A stretch of DNA of 64,000 bases from Emergomyces orientalis (Eukaryota; Ascomycota; Eurotiomycetes; Onygenales; Ajellomycetaceae). The DNA lies in assembly GCA_002110485.1 (NCBI GenBank), contig MOWL01000067.1, positions 4,402,001-4,466,000 of the forward strand, read 5' to 3'. This document shows positions 1-10,515 of the stretch, in pieces; within the stretch, counting starts at the first letter, position 1, and each line of letters begins with the position of its first letter. Under the pieces are notes generated by a model. That model was not told the origin of the DNA, did no database searches, and worked only from the letters and a program-made list of their open reading frames with translations. Position numbers and translations under genes: made by a program.

Positions 1-1088
1 TCGGCTGGGCCACTCTGTACATTAAGGGCTCGTCCGCTGAACAACTGAACAAGGTACCTCATGTTTAAAAGGAATACTGCGGCGGTACCTCCCGACGATT
101 GCTTCGTCATGTTTCTACTGAGACAAGCTGTGAACATTAGAGCTATGGCTGAGTGAAGCTGTGTGATTCGCCTTACCCGATCCAAGTGGAAACTTTCCTG
201 GCGTCATCCATGCGGCTATGTGAGCTAAATTTCCCGCGATTTATCACAGCGAAAGGTTGGCAGGGGCAGTGGTGACGGGGCCTGTTGGTTCGGCCAATGT
301 ACTGTACATGTACAATGTATGGGCATCCATGGGTGGAAGCTTGAGTCCAGATTCAGTTGCTGGCCACGTTACAGATTTCCCTTTTCGTTCAAAGTTGACG
401 TTTTGACATTTTCCAAGTTTCCATGCTTTCTCACCAATGAAATTGATCTCTGTCTTTTGCCATGTCAGGCAGAGCCACAGAGCACAGTAATGAATGGTCT
501 TTGATGCCCCAGGCCTCTCTCCCATTGGCCGTCCCAACCCCTTCAATTTATTGGGCCGCTGATTTTCTGGGTTGATTTGGTTTAAGGAATTAGATACGCG
601 TCAGTATATACGTATATCTCTTGGAAAATCAAAGACATTTTCCGCGGGCCGTTTACATGACAGTTTCCAAATTTAGAAAATGAACGTCAAGGAGCAATGT
701 GCAAAGCCGATGGCAATGAAGAACGGAGTTAGACCAGGCGACCTAGACACATTACACACACTTGACATTGCCGCAAGGCGCATGGTAGTTAGCAAGTAGC
801 AAGACTGGTTTCAATGAAGTCAAATGATACTGATACCAAAATCGGTTTGCAGGAAGACGGCTTTTGCGCAGCCCGATAGTGGTGGTAGGTAGTCACCATC
901 AGGAACATAAAATGGAACCGAAGGGCGCATATTGTTTGCAGAGTAGATCAGCACTCTCTCAACGAAACACTTTTCTCAATCAGGCAAATCATACATTCGC
1001 TTTATTTTTCTCGTTATACCCCTATTTGTACATACTCTAAACAAGTTTATGCGCTCGTTTATATACCCTCGGCGATCACGATCCAAGA
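1..1088. other. Intergenic region left of glycerate kinase
   Basis: I see no protein gene here; the open frames are short, overlap on both strands and lack recognisable domains. The right part should contain the promoter and 5' UTR of the glycerate kinase gene. A GTAC-rich palindromic word (TGTACATGTACA) lies at 303-314 and recurs at 58286-58297. Confidence 0.5.
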
Positions 1089-2390
1089 ATGGTAGCACAA
1101 GCCATTCCCATGCAGATGGGCAAGATCGATGAGCTCATCGATGTCTCAATGCCACCGAAAAGGGTGGAATCCCCACTGAGCATCCTCGTTTGTCCATCAG
1201 GATTCAAGGAGAGCCTTGATACACTTGTCGTTGCGGACTGCATCGAAAAGGGGATCAAACGTGTCCTCCCAGATGCGATCGTACGGAAAGCCCCCTTATT
1301 CGACGGAGGAGAAGGGTTTGCCCATGCCCTAGTCGCCACAACCGGTGGGGAACTTCGACAGTTGGAAGTCACCGGCCCAGTTAACATTCCTCTCATCTCG
1401 CACTATGGTCTCCTTGGCGGGGACTTCTCGAAAAAAACGGCCGTTGTAGAAATGGCTGCTGTCGCAGGGCTGCGCTTGGTTCCCAAAGACTCCCGGGACC
1501 CAACTATCACAACCACTTATGGTGTCGGTGAGCTGATGCGCGCTGCCCTAGACGAAGGCGTAGAACGGCTCATCATCGGATGCGGCGACTCCGGAACCAA
1601 CGATGGCGGCGCTGGTATGCTCCAAGCCCTGGGCGCACGCTTTTTTGATGCCCACGGCAATGAGCTTGCACCTGCAAGTGGCGGGATAGCCCTATGCACA
1701 GTGTCGGATGTCGACCTTTCCGGCCTCCATCCTCGCCTGAAACAGGTTGACATCGAAGCTGCATGCAACTGCCAGAACATTCTGTGTGGCCCCAAAGGTG
1801 TCGCACGCGTATACGGGCCGCAAAAGGGTGCAACACCCGCGGAGGTCGAGCTCCTCGACATTGCACTGAACGCATACGCTTCCGTCGTCAGCAGGAAGTT
1901 AGGATGCGACATCTCCACCGTACCCGGCAGCGGGGCTTCTGGTGGTATGGGCACCGGGCTCCTCCTCCTCGGTGCAACGCTACGGCCCCGTTACGAGGCT
2001 GTGACAGAATATTTCGGTATCAACGATGACCTGTTCAGAAACTGCCATCTGGTCTTCACTGCAGAGGGGCGCCTTGACGCGCAAACCCCACAGGGCAAGA
2101 TCCCTGCAGAGGTCGCTTTGCGCGCCAAGAAGCACGGGTTGCCTGTCATTGCGCTTGCTGGTACTGTTGGGCCCGATGCTGCTGCTAATTATTTGATTGG
2201 CATTGATGCCTTTGCCAGCATAATGCAAGGACCGATATCTCTTGAAGTTGCCATGGCGGATGCAGAGCGGCTTTTGACGGATGCAGCGGAGAGCGTGATG
2301 CGTGTGTTGATGTTGGGCAAGTCGCTTCGGGTTCAGGATAGTGTTGCTAATCGTGGGCACGCTTCATTCTTGGTGCAGCCGCTTAAATAA
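1089..2390 (+). CDS. Glycerate kinase (GlxK/GarK family), intronless
   Basis: The single exon encodes 433 residues. Glycerate kinases phosphorylate D-glycerate with ATP and so link hydroxypyruvate/glyoxylate metabolism to glycolysis; the location is probably cytosolic. Family marks in order are ILVCPSGFKES near residue 31, the DGGEGF loop near 76, GCGDSGTNDGGAGM near 164 (usually GGSATNDGGAG) and TAEGRLDAQTPQGK near 330, followed by an IALAG strand. The length exceeds the bacterial enzymes (about 380) because of roughly 30 extra N-terminal and 25 extra C-terminal residues. The first ATG follows a stop-containing leader; a later ATG (residue 7 or 9) could also be used. The gene stands alone, with the decayed block downstream on the other strand. 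The fold belongs to PF02595; the exact product (2- or 3-phosphoglycerate) cannot be read from sequence. Confidence 0.93.
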   Translation: MVAQAIPMQMGKIDELIDVSMPPKRVESPLSILVCPSGFKESLDTLVVADCIEKGIKRVLPDAIVRKAPLFDGGEGFAHALVATTGGELRQLEVTGPVNIPLISHYGLLGGDFSKKTAVVEMAAVAGLRLVPKDSRDPTITTTYGVGELMRAALDEGVERLIIGCGDSGTNDGGAGMLQALGARFFDAHGNELAPASGGIALCTVSDVDLSGLHPRLKQVDIEAACNCQNILCGPKGVARVYGPQKGATPAEVELLDIALNAYASVVSRKLGCDISTVPGSGASGGMGTGLLLLGATLRPRYEAVTEYFGINDDLFRNCHLVFTAEGRLDAQTPQGKIPAEVALRAKKHGLPVIALAGTVGPDAAANYLIGIDAFASIMQGPISLEVAMADAERLLTDAAESVMRVLMLGKSLRVQDSVANRGHASFLVQPLK

Positions 2391-3168
2391 TTTGTTTTTT
2401 AACTAACTAGCTAGCGTTTAGTGTCCACTGTGGAGAGTTTTTTGGGCATCCGTCATTTATCTGTCTGTGGTGATTGCCCCCTCCTTATTGATTTTCTGTT
2501 ACCTTGCGCGGCCATTCCTTCTTACTCAAAATCCTTATGCCCATGATGATATATGAGAAAAATAATGAGATTTCTTAACGATGTATGTATGCAACTGTTG
2601 AAACTACTATATTACCAAGCCAAGAACCAGGGTTCCCCTCCTTCATCCTTTCTTCAAGAGAATCAAAAGATTGCATCTGTGCGCAAAGTGCGCAAAGTGC
2701 GCCAATATTTCTCCAAGTCCCGCAACATGTGGTATTCAGCTTGTAGTTCAAGATAGTTTCAGTGCTCAAATATATAATTAAAATTGCAACAATTGGCCAA
2801 CAGTTTATAGTTTTCTATGAGAAAAAACTTCATTATTTTGACACATCCTGGATGTAGATGAAAAAAGGCTGGGGTTGATTGAGTGGAGGAACGGAGAGTT
2901 TGGTGCCTGAATACCCCTATCAAGTTTAAATTCTCCTCCATGCGCCTAGTACTAAATTATCTATTCAAACAAAAGAATTACAGGAAGTATAGATGTTCAA
3001 GTTTAAATTCTACTGCCAAAATAGGTCATCACTCTCTCCATCTATCCGAGTGCGTCTTTGGGTTCTAACAGATACCATCAAAAAGGTATATCTCATCTAG
3101 AACACATGAAATCGCAATGTTTATATAACATATCACATAGCTTGCTGAATAAAAGGCCAATGCAGTCG
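2391..3168. other. Intergenic region between convergent genes
   Basis: This is the 3' flank of the glycerate kinase and of the minus-strand NLR-like pseudogene. I found no gene. A short tandem of a 9-bp unit (GTGCGCAAA, about 2.5 copies) lies near 2680-2702. Confidence 0.45.
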
Positions 3169-6100
3169 CTATAGCCTAATTCCGGATTGTACAATAGCCA
3201 CCTCCCCATTTTTCAGGCATAACAGATTTCCAAAATGATCCATTGTAATTAGCTTCAATGCGCTGGGTGATAACCAATCTTTGAGCAAGAAGAAGTGTCT
3301 TCGATACGAGTCCTCGTCACTGTCCAATTCCCAGGTGCACAGCCAAAATTGGTGGTTGAGAAAGACTAGCCGTCCTTGGAAGACGCAAACGAGCTGATTT
3401 ACATGGTCTGAAAGCTGGGACAAGATTCTTCTTCGTAATTTAGTGTCGTTCAAATTAACGATCCCTAACTGACGAGATGCGGTAGGGTGGAGACAACTGT
3501 CATTGCGGAATTGGCGTTTGGCAATATACTCCAAGACAATATAACGATCTCCGATTGCAAAAGCATGTTCAGGTGCCTCTGAGCTAGTGGGCAGGGAGGA
3601 ATGCGTCGTAGTACCATCCGTTAATGAGTCCCCGAAGGTAATATCGCGTACACCATTAGCGAGACCGTCATCATCTTTGACAGTCAAAAAAAGGTGTCCG
3701 CTCTGCGGTGTAAGGTGCGTGACTCTCTCCAGGTTGCTCCAATAATAAACGAATTGCTTGTCCCCCTCGATACACAACAAAAATCTGGAATCTTTCGGGT
3801 GATCCAACCATCGCCGGTGATGACTCCAGTCGCGGCGCTCCGTCTGAAGGAGCTTCTGCTTAGATTTTGTGCTCCAGATTCGATCGACAGTTGTGCTGGA
3901 GATTAGTAAGAACTCTTCCGATTTACTGAACAGCAATTGTGTCACGGTTGTTCCCAGTCGTATGTCGAACAATGGATACACAGCCCATTTCTTGGGCGCT
4001 TGGAGCGTAGGTTTCTCGAGCCGCTTGGCAATTACTCGACCTGAATCGTCGGCTGAAGCGATATATTTTCGCGACGGTGACCAAGCGATGCCAACGATGG
4101 AAACCGTGTTGGAGTGTCTGTACAACTTGCGAAGCCTTTTTGCAGTCTGCACTTCGTAAATCGTGACGCTCCCGTCATCCTTCCCAGTGCAATAGTACGC
4201 TGTCGCCACTCACCAAAGAAGTGATTTGCGCTCGTCTATGGGCATCAGAGGCAACTACAGGATCCGAATATAGAGTATCATGGGAGCTCATATTTTCTCG
4301 ATTTGACTCCTCAGATCGGATCAAAGCGGCAGGTTCCCAGACATTGCACATCGTGCCGCGAATATCATAGAATCGTTGCGCGTCTGGAGCGAATGCGATG
4401 TCTCGCACGAGCTCATCATACCTCATTTGATAAATGAGGCGGAATTTCCTGTGGACCAGATGCTCAAGGTTCTGTTGTGATCACTCGTCAGTAGCAGATC
4501 TCCATCCCTACTCACCGCCATTTCTTTAGCCCCAATGTGAGAATGTTGTGTTTGGGTATCGTCGTCAAGATTCCAGTCCACCAGTTCTGTATCTTGGTAT
4601 AAGATCAAGATATTGGAGGAGCCAGGTTGCCAAAGAGCCATTTCTGGAGGGATCCACACATGGTTCTCCTTTTTGTAGATATCCTCTCGTCGGATACACC
4701 GCTGTAGTGGTTGTTTGTGATGACTGATGCGCAATACAAAAACTGGTCGGCCAGGATATGCAACCGCAACTCGCCTCACATCAGGGCTAAATACCATGAA
4801 ACGGGGACAACTGCATTCCGGATTCAAGGCAACGCTCGCTTCGAAACACCATTGTTCCTGCGAAGTCGCCAGATCGATGCATCTAACTATGCAATCATTA
4901 TATGCGATCAGTAACTTGGTGTCACTCGGTGTGAAAGTTAGCGCCATCAAACGCCCTTGATTAATTTTCGGGATTCTGTACATTTCTTGACCCATGCCGA
5001 TATCCCAGACCCGAATTGTCCAAGTGCCAACAGATGCCACCAAATTCCTGTTCTCCACTACAGTTATGGTTGTCACCCACTCATCATGGTAAAGTCTTCT
5101 AAATTCCGTGCAGGTCTCAGCGTTCCAGATCACCAAGGTTCCACCGTTCCCTAGCAAGGTGATGAAATACTTGTCCTTGCAGATGGCTTTAGATGCGGTT
5201 TCATCACCACCCATCGTCAGCCTTGCCAGACAATCATCCCAATTTGCAGATGAGATACCGGTTACAGTCATTAGCGCGAGACTTGAATGTCCAGAAGCCT
5301 TGCTCAACATTGACTCACTGGGGCAGAAGGTATGATATATTTATAGATGCAAAATGGGCTCTCAACAAGATAAGATCCAAACCTGCCAACTAAACGAATG
5401 AGGTCATTAGCCCACCGGATCAGCTCCCGCTCTTGACCAAACTTCAAATACGTGGGAGAGATTTCAGTTCGATTGTGCGCAATTCGCTTTGCATATGATA
5501 TGACTTGAGATCTTGAGCAGAACGGATGATGATTTGAAGGTTCCCAGTTAATGAGACAGCATTAATCCAGATCAGAACGAACCGTTCCAAAAAGCCAAAA
5601 ATAGCAGTTTGCAACTCCTCGGATTCTGCCGAAGCACACCTGATGTGGTAAACCCAGAACGTGGTGGCATACAGCAGAAATGGCACCTCACTGTACGGAT
5701 CTTGCAAGGTAACGGATCTAGTCTTCCATTTGTGATCGGACAAGAAATCCATACACGCTCTAGCAATTCGCTCATGTCCGTCTCGGCTGTCGATCGACAT
5801 CGGGAGGTGCAGATTTTTGGAGAGTAAAAACTGTCGTGCCGTTTGATGGACCAAGGTCACTCTAGACTTCTTCGTGATGAGGAAATTCCCGCAGATTTGA
5901 CTAATAGTAACCTTCAGGTTGTGAAAACTTCCAAACTCGGTTTTCAGAGCCACTGCTAGCTCGTGGAGATCAAGAGGCCGGAACGAGCATACAGCCTATA
6001 TCAATATCACCATCGCCATATCCCTTAGGCGGGGCGATTGACTGGCCACGGTCCGGGCCATCCGTTCGTACATTTGTTCCATGCCCTTTAGCATTTCTGT

Positions 6101-7030
6101 GAGAACTCTCTCAATATCGGCATCAGTGTGCCAGTTGTCTTTGAGACTTTCCAACACAAGATTTGCCCAAAGAAAAGAGCCAGAAGCTTTGGAGAGGACG
6201 CTTTCGATGACAAGTTCCCGCTTTTCATCATTAGGTAATGTCCGATGGAGGGACGCAGACACAAATAACCTAATGTCCCCTGTGGTATCGCTAGTCTGAA
6301 TATCTTCGTGATGTACGCGACAATTCCCATGGCTCAAGGCGATTGACAAATCCTTCGTTTCTATGCTCACCAAGAAAACCTTAATAGGATTCACCGACTT
6401 GATTTGGGATTTCAATGAGGTAACTGTGCTTGAAGACTCGGCTTCATCTATGCCATGCAAAACCCAAAGTAATGGCTTCCCGAAGTTGAGCCTAAACAAG
6501 AGGCCCTTGAATAATTTCTCCCAGATTATATGGTATTTCTGTGTGGAAAACAGAATATCGCTACGCCGGTGGATCTCCAGCAAACGATAGAGAAACTCAG
6601 AGTGAGTTTTTGCGATCTGAAACGCGATTGATCGCAGGAAGCATGAGAGAGTGCGAGTGTCATACTTCTCTTCTTGGAAGAAATGATATTGGCAGGACAT
6701 ATCAAAGCGGTCATGGCCGTAGTGGTCAATTATAAAGCTGGATAAAGTGGACTTGCCGGTTACTGGTGAGCCAGTCAACCAAAAAAACGTTTAAACCGAG
6801 TTCACTTCCCTCAATCCAATCCCGAAATTTCTTGTTCTTGAGGATCCAACGGCAGGAGCCTGGTTGAATCCGCTCACGAAACGTTTCCAAATCGTCGTCC
6901 AATCTTTTGATGCCAAGTATGCCGCCAACTGATACCGAAGGGGTCGGATTTGGCGGTGTTTCTCGTTCGAGATGAGATGTTCCTTTGTACCGACGGATGA
7001 AAGTTAACCATCTGATGTAATCATCCCGTT
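3169..7030 (-). pseudogene. NACHT-WD40 repeat protein (fungal NLR-like), decayed
   Basis: Reading from high to low coordinates on the minus strand, the fragments are one STAND/NLR-type protein. A linker (RWILKNKKFRDWIEG) leads to a NACHT NTPase with Walker A WLTGSPVTGKST (near 6778) and a Walker B-like strand LLWVLHGIDEAES. A winged-helix segment with VHQTARQFLLSKN follows, then a WD40 region with VIWNAETC, VWDIGMG, LSIWSTGN, VWEPAAL and DGSVTIYE. The reading frame is broken repeatedly. There is a frameshift in a 7-T run at 6781-6787 directly before the P-loop, and an in-frame TAG at 5996-5998 where the continuing frame (AVCSFRPLDLHELA) suggests a former TGG Trp codon. Further frame changes lie near 5455, 5315-5335, 4425-4450 and 4200-4215. 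Such proteins act in fungal self/non-self recognition; this copy should not yield a full product. An N-terminal effector domain upstream of 7030 could not be identified. Confidence 0.85.
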
Positions 7031-7443
7031 ACCCAGAAATTGGAGCTTACTCGTTCTAGGGTGTTTGAAGACATGAAGGAACTATGCTGCACGTATTGCC
7101 CTGATGAGTATCGTATATTCGTTCAAGGCACACAGGTCTCTGGACAGGATGGAGCCTGTGTGAAAGTCCAAAATTTACCACAACCATTTGGGACTTCTAC
7201 CCAAGCATCGATGTGGGTGTGACAAGGTTGGTTGTTATTAGGACTTATGAGCGGTAGTTAGGTGCGAAGTCCATGGCGTCAAGAGAGAAGTTGCCAAATT
7301 GAATCCTGTTCCCGTAGAGTGCTCGTTATTCATGTCCAACTATAACATGTTACCATGGGAAGTGGAATGATATTTGCCACTATTTGTGAGGTCGGAACCA
7401 ACCAGGAAAGAGATTGGAGATTTAGAGCCCTCTTTATTGATTC
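7031..7443. other. Spacer between NLR-like pseudogene and AKR locus
   Basis: This stretch may include the lost N-terminal effector domain of the minus-strand NLR-like gene. One minus frame is open for about 43 codons (around 7065-7195), but I recognise no domain in it. Confidence 0.3.
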
Positions 7444-8736
7444 CTATACCTCCTCATTGAAATTATCAAACCCCAGATAGTCTCTGGTTTCCAGGTTGCG
7501 GATTGCCCGTTCACCACGTTCACCCATGAGATTATCGATCAAAATAAAGTCGCCCTCATCAATATCAAATATGACTTTGAAGTTCTCAATGATTCTTTTG
7601 GGGCTATTGGTCTTCGGAATAACGGATATCCCACGGCAGATAGTGTGGCATAGAATCGCTAGTGCCGCGGTCTTGTTATAGAAGAATCTTTCCACCAGCA
7701 AAATTAGTTTCATATTATGGTGGTCAATACGAAATTACGCACCGTTGGGTCCTCAAGCGGCCCAGGACCTTGCCTCCCGACAAGAACAGGGATCGGTGCA
7801 CCCCCCAACGGACAATGGGCTGTGACGTGAATATCATTTGCTTGACAATATTCGACGAAGCCTTCTGCGGGAAATGGGGGTGGATCAACTTGATTTTATC
7901 GCCGGACAGACTTTGGCGGTCTTAGAAAGTCGTCTGAGTTTAAGAGTGGAGAAATTCGATACTCATGGCCTTGATTGTCAGATTTAGTTGTGCATTTGAA
8001 CGATGGCCTTACCAATGAGTTTCGTTTTTCCCTTTTCAGCCAGCTTTTCCATAGCAGCCCAAGTAACATCATATGCTTGGGAAAGGGGTATGTCTATGAA
8101 CGGCTTTTCGATTTTAATGATATTAGCGTTGTGCATACCCACTTGATCAGAATTGGAGAAGACTCTTACTTTTCCGTCGGGCGTTCTCTGAGTACCATAT
8201 TCATCAGTAGTAGCGTATGCGCACGAAAAATGCATAAGATACAAGTCCACTGTTATTTGATTAGTTCCCAACCATACGCTCTGACACGACTTTCAGATTA
8301 CCATAATCCATCTTGAGGTTTCCAAGGGTCATATCCATGTTGATCTCGACATCTTCAGACTTGTGAAAACAATTGTGCCTAGCTATCCAAATCGCTCATT
8401 CAATACCTCAACCACATCTAGTAATTGAGAAACAGAAGGAAAAGGATAGGTAAATAAAACAGGCACTGACGGTGCAAAGCAGTTACACATTAGGAAAATG
8501 GACAGCTAGAATATCAGAAGACTTACAGTTTCGTCACGATGAACAACTCCTCCCGGGGAATACAACTTTCGCGAATCGGTTCACCGATATCCCTTTCAAC
8601 CTGACTCCAACCATACCCAAAGGCAGCATCGATATGCCGGTAACCTGGTTTCAATGCCTGAAGCACTGAGTCTTTCACAGAGCCCTCCGGGTAACACTTA
8701 GGGCCTACCTGGAAGGTGCCTAACCCTCGTGAGGGG
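7444..8736 (-). pseudogene. Aldo/keto reductase part of an MFS-AKR chimera
   Basis: The minus strand encodes an NADPH-dependent aldo/keto reductase with most exons still spliceable. It begins with LGTFQVGPKCYPEGS and GYRHIDAAFGYGWSQVE, where D and Y of the AKR active site are visible. It continues with EELFIVTKL, DVEINMDMTLGNLKMDY, DLYLMHFSCAY, KGKTKLIG, VSNF, EYCQANDIHVTAHCPLGG and the C-terminal ISVIPKTNSPKRI and RDYLGFDNFNEE. Exons in phase are ..8527, 8302..8378, 8170..8249, 8013..8103 and 7743..7961. The sequence has no AKR start codon of its own; it is fused in frame to the MFS part upstream. One extra base in an A run (plus-strand T run 7894-7897) shifts the frame before DPPPFPAEGF, and the join to the last exon (near 7687) is unclear. 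The locus is therefore probably inactive, unless the extra base is an assembly error. Confidence 0.8.
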
Positions 8737-9935
8737 ACGTCCGAGGATACCTTATGAAGCGCCAATATCGATACCGCCAGGAGCTGGAGGATGACTCGTG
8801 GTGTATACGCAGTTTTGACGGGCAGTTTTGACGCTGCGGATGAAGCCTCGTCCTCGTTCGGCTCCTCTTCTTCTGCGTTTGACATTTCAATGTCTTCTCT
8901 AGGGAGAGTTGGAATGGTATCGTCTCCAGTTGAGGACAATGCTGTATAATCTGCCGTGTCGACAAAGCCAATAAGCCTCCTGGCAGTTTGAGAGGCCCAC
9001 CGAGACATCTCTAGACCAACGTTCCGAGTGTTCTGGAAATTGGGGTGCGTTTCTTCAAGGAAGAAGAATCCTAGTAAGCCGCTACTTGCAATACAAAGGG
9101 CGACAATCAGATTTGGAAGTAGATACGGGTATCTTTCCCATGAGCTCCCTCTGGGGAAAATCGAGGGCATAGCCTTAACTGGATCCGCCAACCACCCTCC
9201 GATTACAGGCCCAATAAGGCTGCTGAAAAAGGGTATTTAGCGATGAAAAACAGGCCCACGACGGCAATAACCACAGTTACCCAAGCGCTCTCAAAAAGGG
9301 AACCACCGAGAATGCTTTCACTATAATCACCATGTCGTTAATTCTCCATTCACTAACCCGAAACGCCAGACGAACCTTGATTCATGTCTCTTTTCACCAG
9401 CTCCCCAACGCACGAGGAAATCACGCCAACGTTCGGATTGATCAAACCACCAAACACGCGAGACCCAAGGGCGATGCCCAAGCTTTGAGAGAGCCCAAAT
9501 CCTAGCGCAGATACAATACCGCCAACGACACCTATCATTAACGTCCACTTCCGCCCAATGCGGTCACTGACCTTAGCCCAAGGCACCCCCATCAAGAATT
9601 CCCCGAAGGTGAAGAGTGCCACGACAAGAGAGGCCAGGGCTGCGGCCTTTGCCTTGGCAGCCTCTGTGTGGTTTTCTGGCAGAAGGGATTTAATCGTGAA
9701 AAAAACGTACGGGAATATTGAAGTCCAAGCCAGGGCTTCACTAAATCGAAAAAGGCCTATATATGCTTCATCAACTCATTCTGCCTTTCTTTTCCCCTGC
9801 TTTTTATCTGCCTTATTTTTTTTTTATATTATGTTTTTGACGATTCGGCGTATTGCACTTACCAAGAATCAGAAGTTGCCCTCGGATGTCGGAATAGCCT
9901 CGCTCCCTAGCTGCTTGCCTCTCTAGATTTGCCAT
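8737..9935 (-). pseudogene. MFS transporter, C-terminally truncated, fused to AKR
   Basis: The minus-strand start at 9935 gives MANLERQAARERGYSDIRG. Exons 9863..9935, 9376..9756, 9281..9320 and 9222 downward join in phase and read GLFRFSEALAWTSIFPYVFF, ALFTFGEFLMGVPWAK, the MFS signature DRIGRKWTLMIG, FGGLINPNVGV, SLIGPVIGGWLADPVK and the segment LPNLIVALCIASSGLLGFFF. This is the Zn-transporter-like/YCR023C-type major facilitator family, which normally has 12 membrane helices in about 550-600 residues. After an acidic cytoplasmic loop and the start of helix 7 (ILALHKVSSDV) the sequence turns, near 8730-8737, into the N terminus of an aldo/keto reductase. Helices 8-12 are absent. Transport function is unlikely; the coding frame itself is open throughout this part. 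Confidence 0.82.
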
Positions 9936-10515
9936 GATCAGTTGTCAGGTCGCGGACAGTTCGGTTTTTTTAAGTTATGTGTATTGCAGAGCATCGGTCT
10001 GCTCCTGAAGTAACAAGGACCACGAGTCCAGTCATAATGTTAGGGGAGAACAAAAAAGAAAACTAAAAAAAACTATAACAAGGGGAAGGGTTAGGCATTT
10101 TATCATCATGTCAGGGCGCTCTCTACTTAACCACTGAGGGGGCCAATTTCCAGTCTTTGTTCTTAAAAAAAACCTCCGTGTTCCTTCGCATGCATGATCA
10201 CCGTCTTGGCAGGCAGGGGTCGTGGGAATAAGAAACAGAAAACAATAAAATAAAATAAAAACCTGAAAACAGAGGACAGAGAACTTGCACCAGGGTTAGA
10301 CAAGCCCCTTGCCGGAAAGAAGCAAGAAAGACGAAAATATGGAAAAAAATTTAAAAATGAGAGAAGAAAAGTACAGAAAAAAAAGTATAATAGAAAGTGC
10401 TCGCAAATTTCTATTCCACCCTCTATCATATACAAAGAAAAAAGAAAAGAAATATATGTTAAGAAATTATTCTTTGGGAGGGAGAAGAGAGAAAAAAATA
10501 AAGAAAAAGGATGCA
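9936..10515. other. Intergenic region, purine-rich
   Basis: No gene is seen. It is the promoter side of the MFS-AKR locus and the 3' flank of the SLC35F-like gene. The plus strand is A/G-rich from about 10310 to 10510, which produces long meaningless open frames on both strands. Confidence 0.45.

Noticed and set aside
1517..1954. Minus-strand frames of 145 and 100 codons inside the glycerate kinase gene
   Set aside because: They are antisense shadows of a well-conserved coding region, rich in Pro/Arg/Ser with no family resemblance.
4195..4215. GTGAGT inside the NLR-like gene as an intron donor that might explain the frame change
   Set aside because: The nearest acceptor would make an intron of only about 14 nt, so a frameshift is the simpler reading.
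8093..8170. AKR intron ending at the TAG before ACATACCCC
   Set aside because: That acceptor breaks the frame; using the AAAAG acceptor ten bases earlier keeps the family sequence (GKPFIDIPLSQ) in phase.
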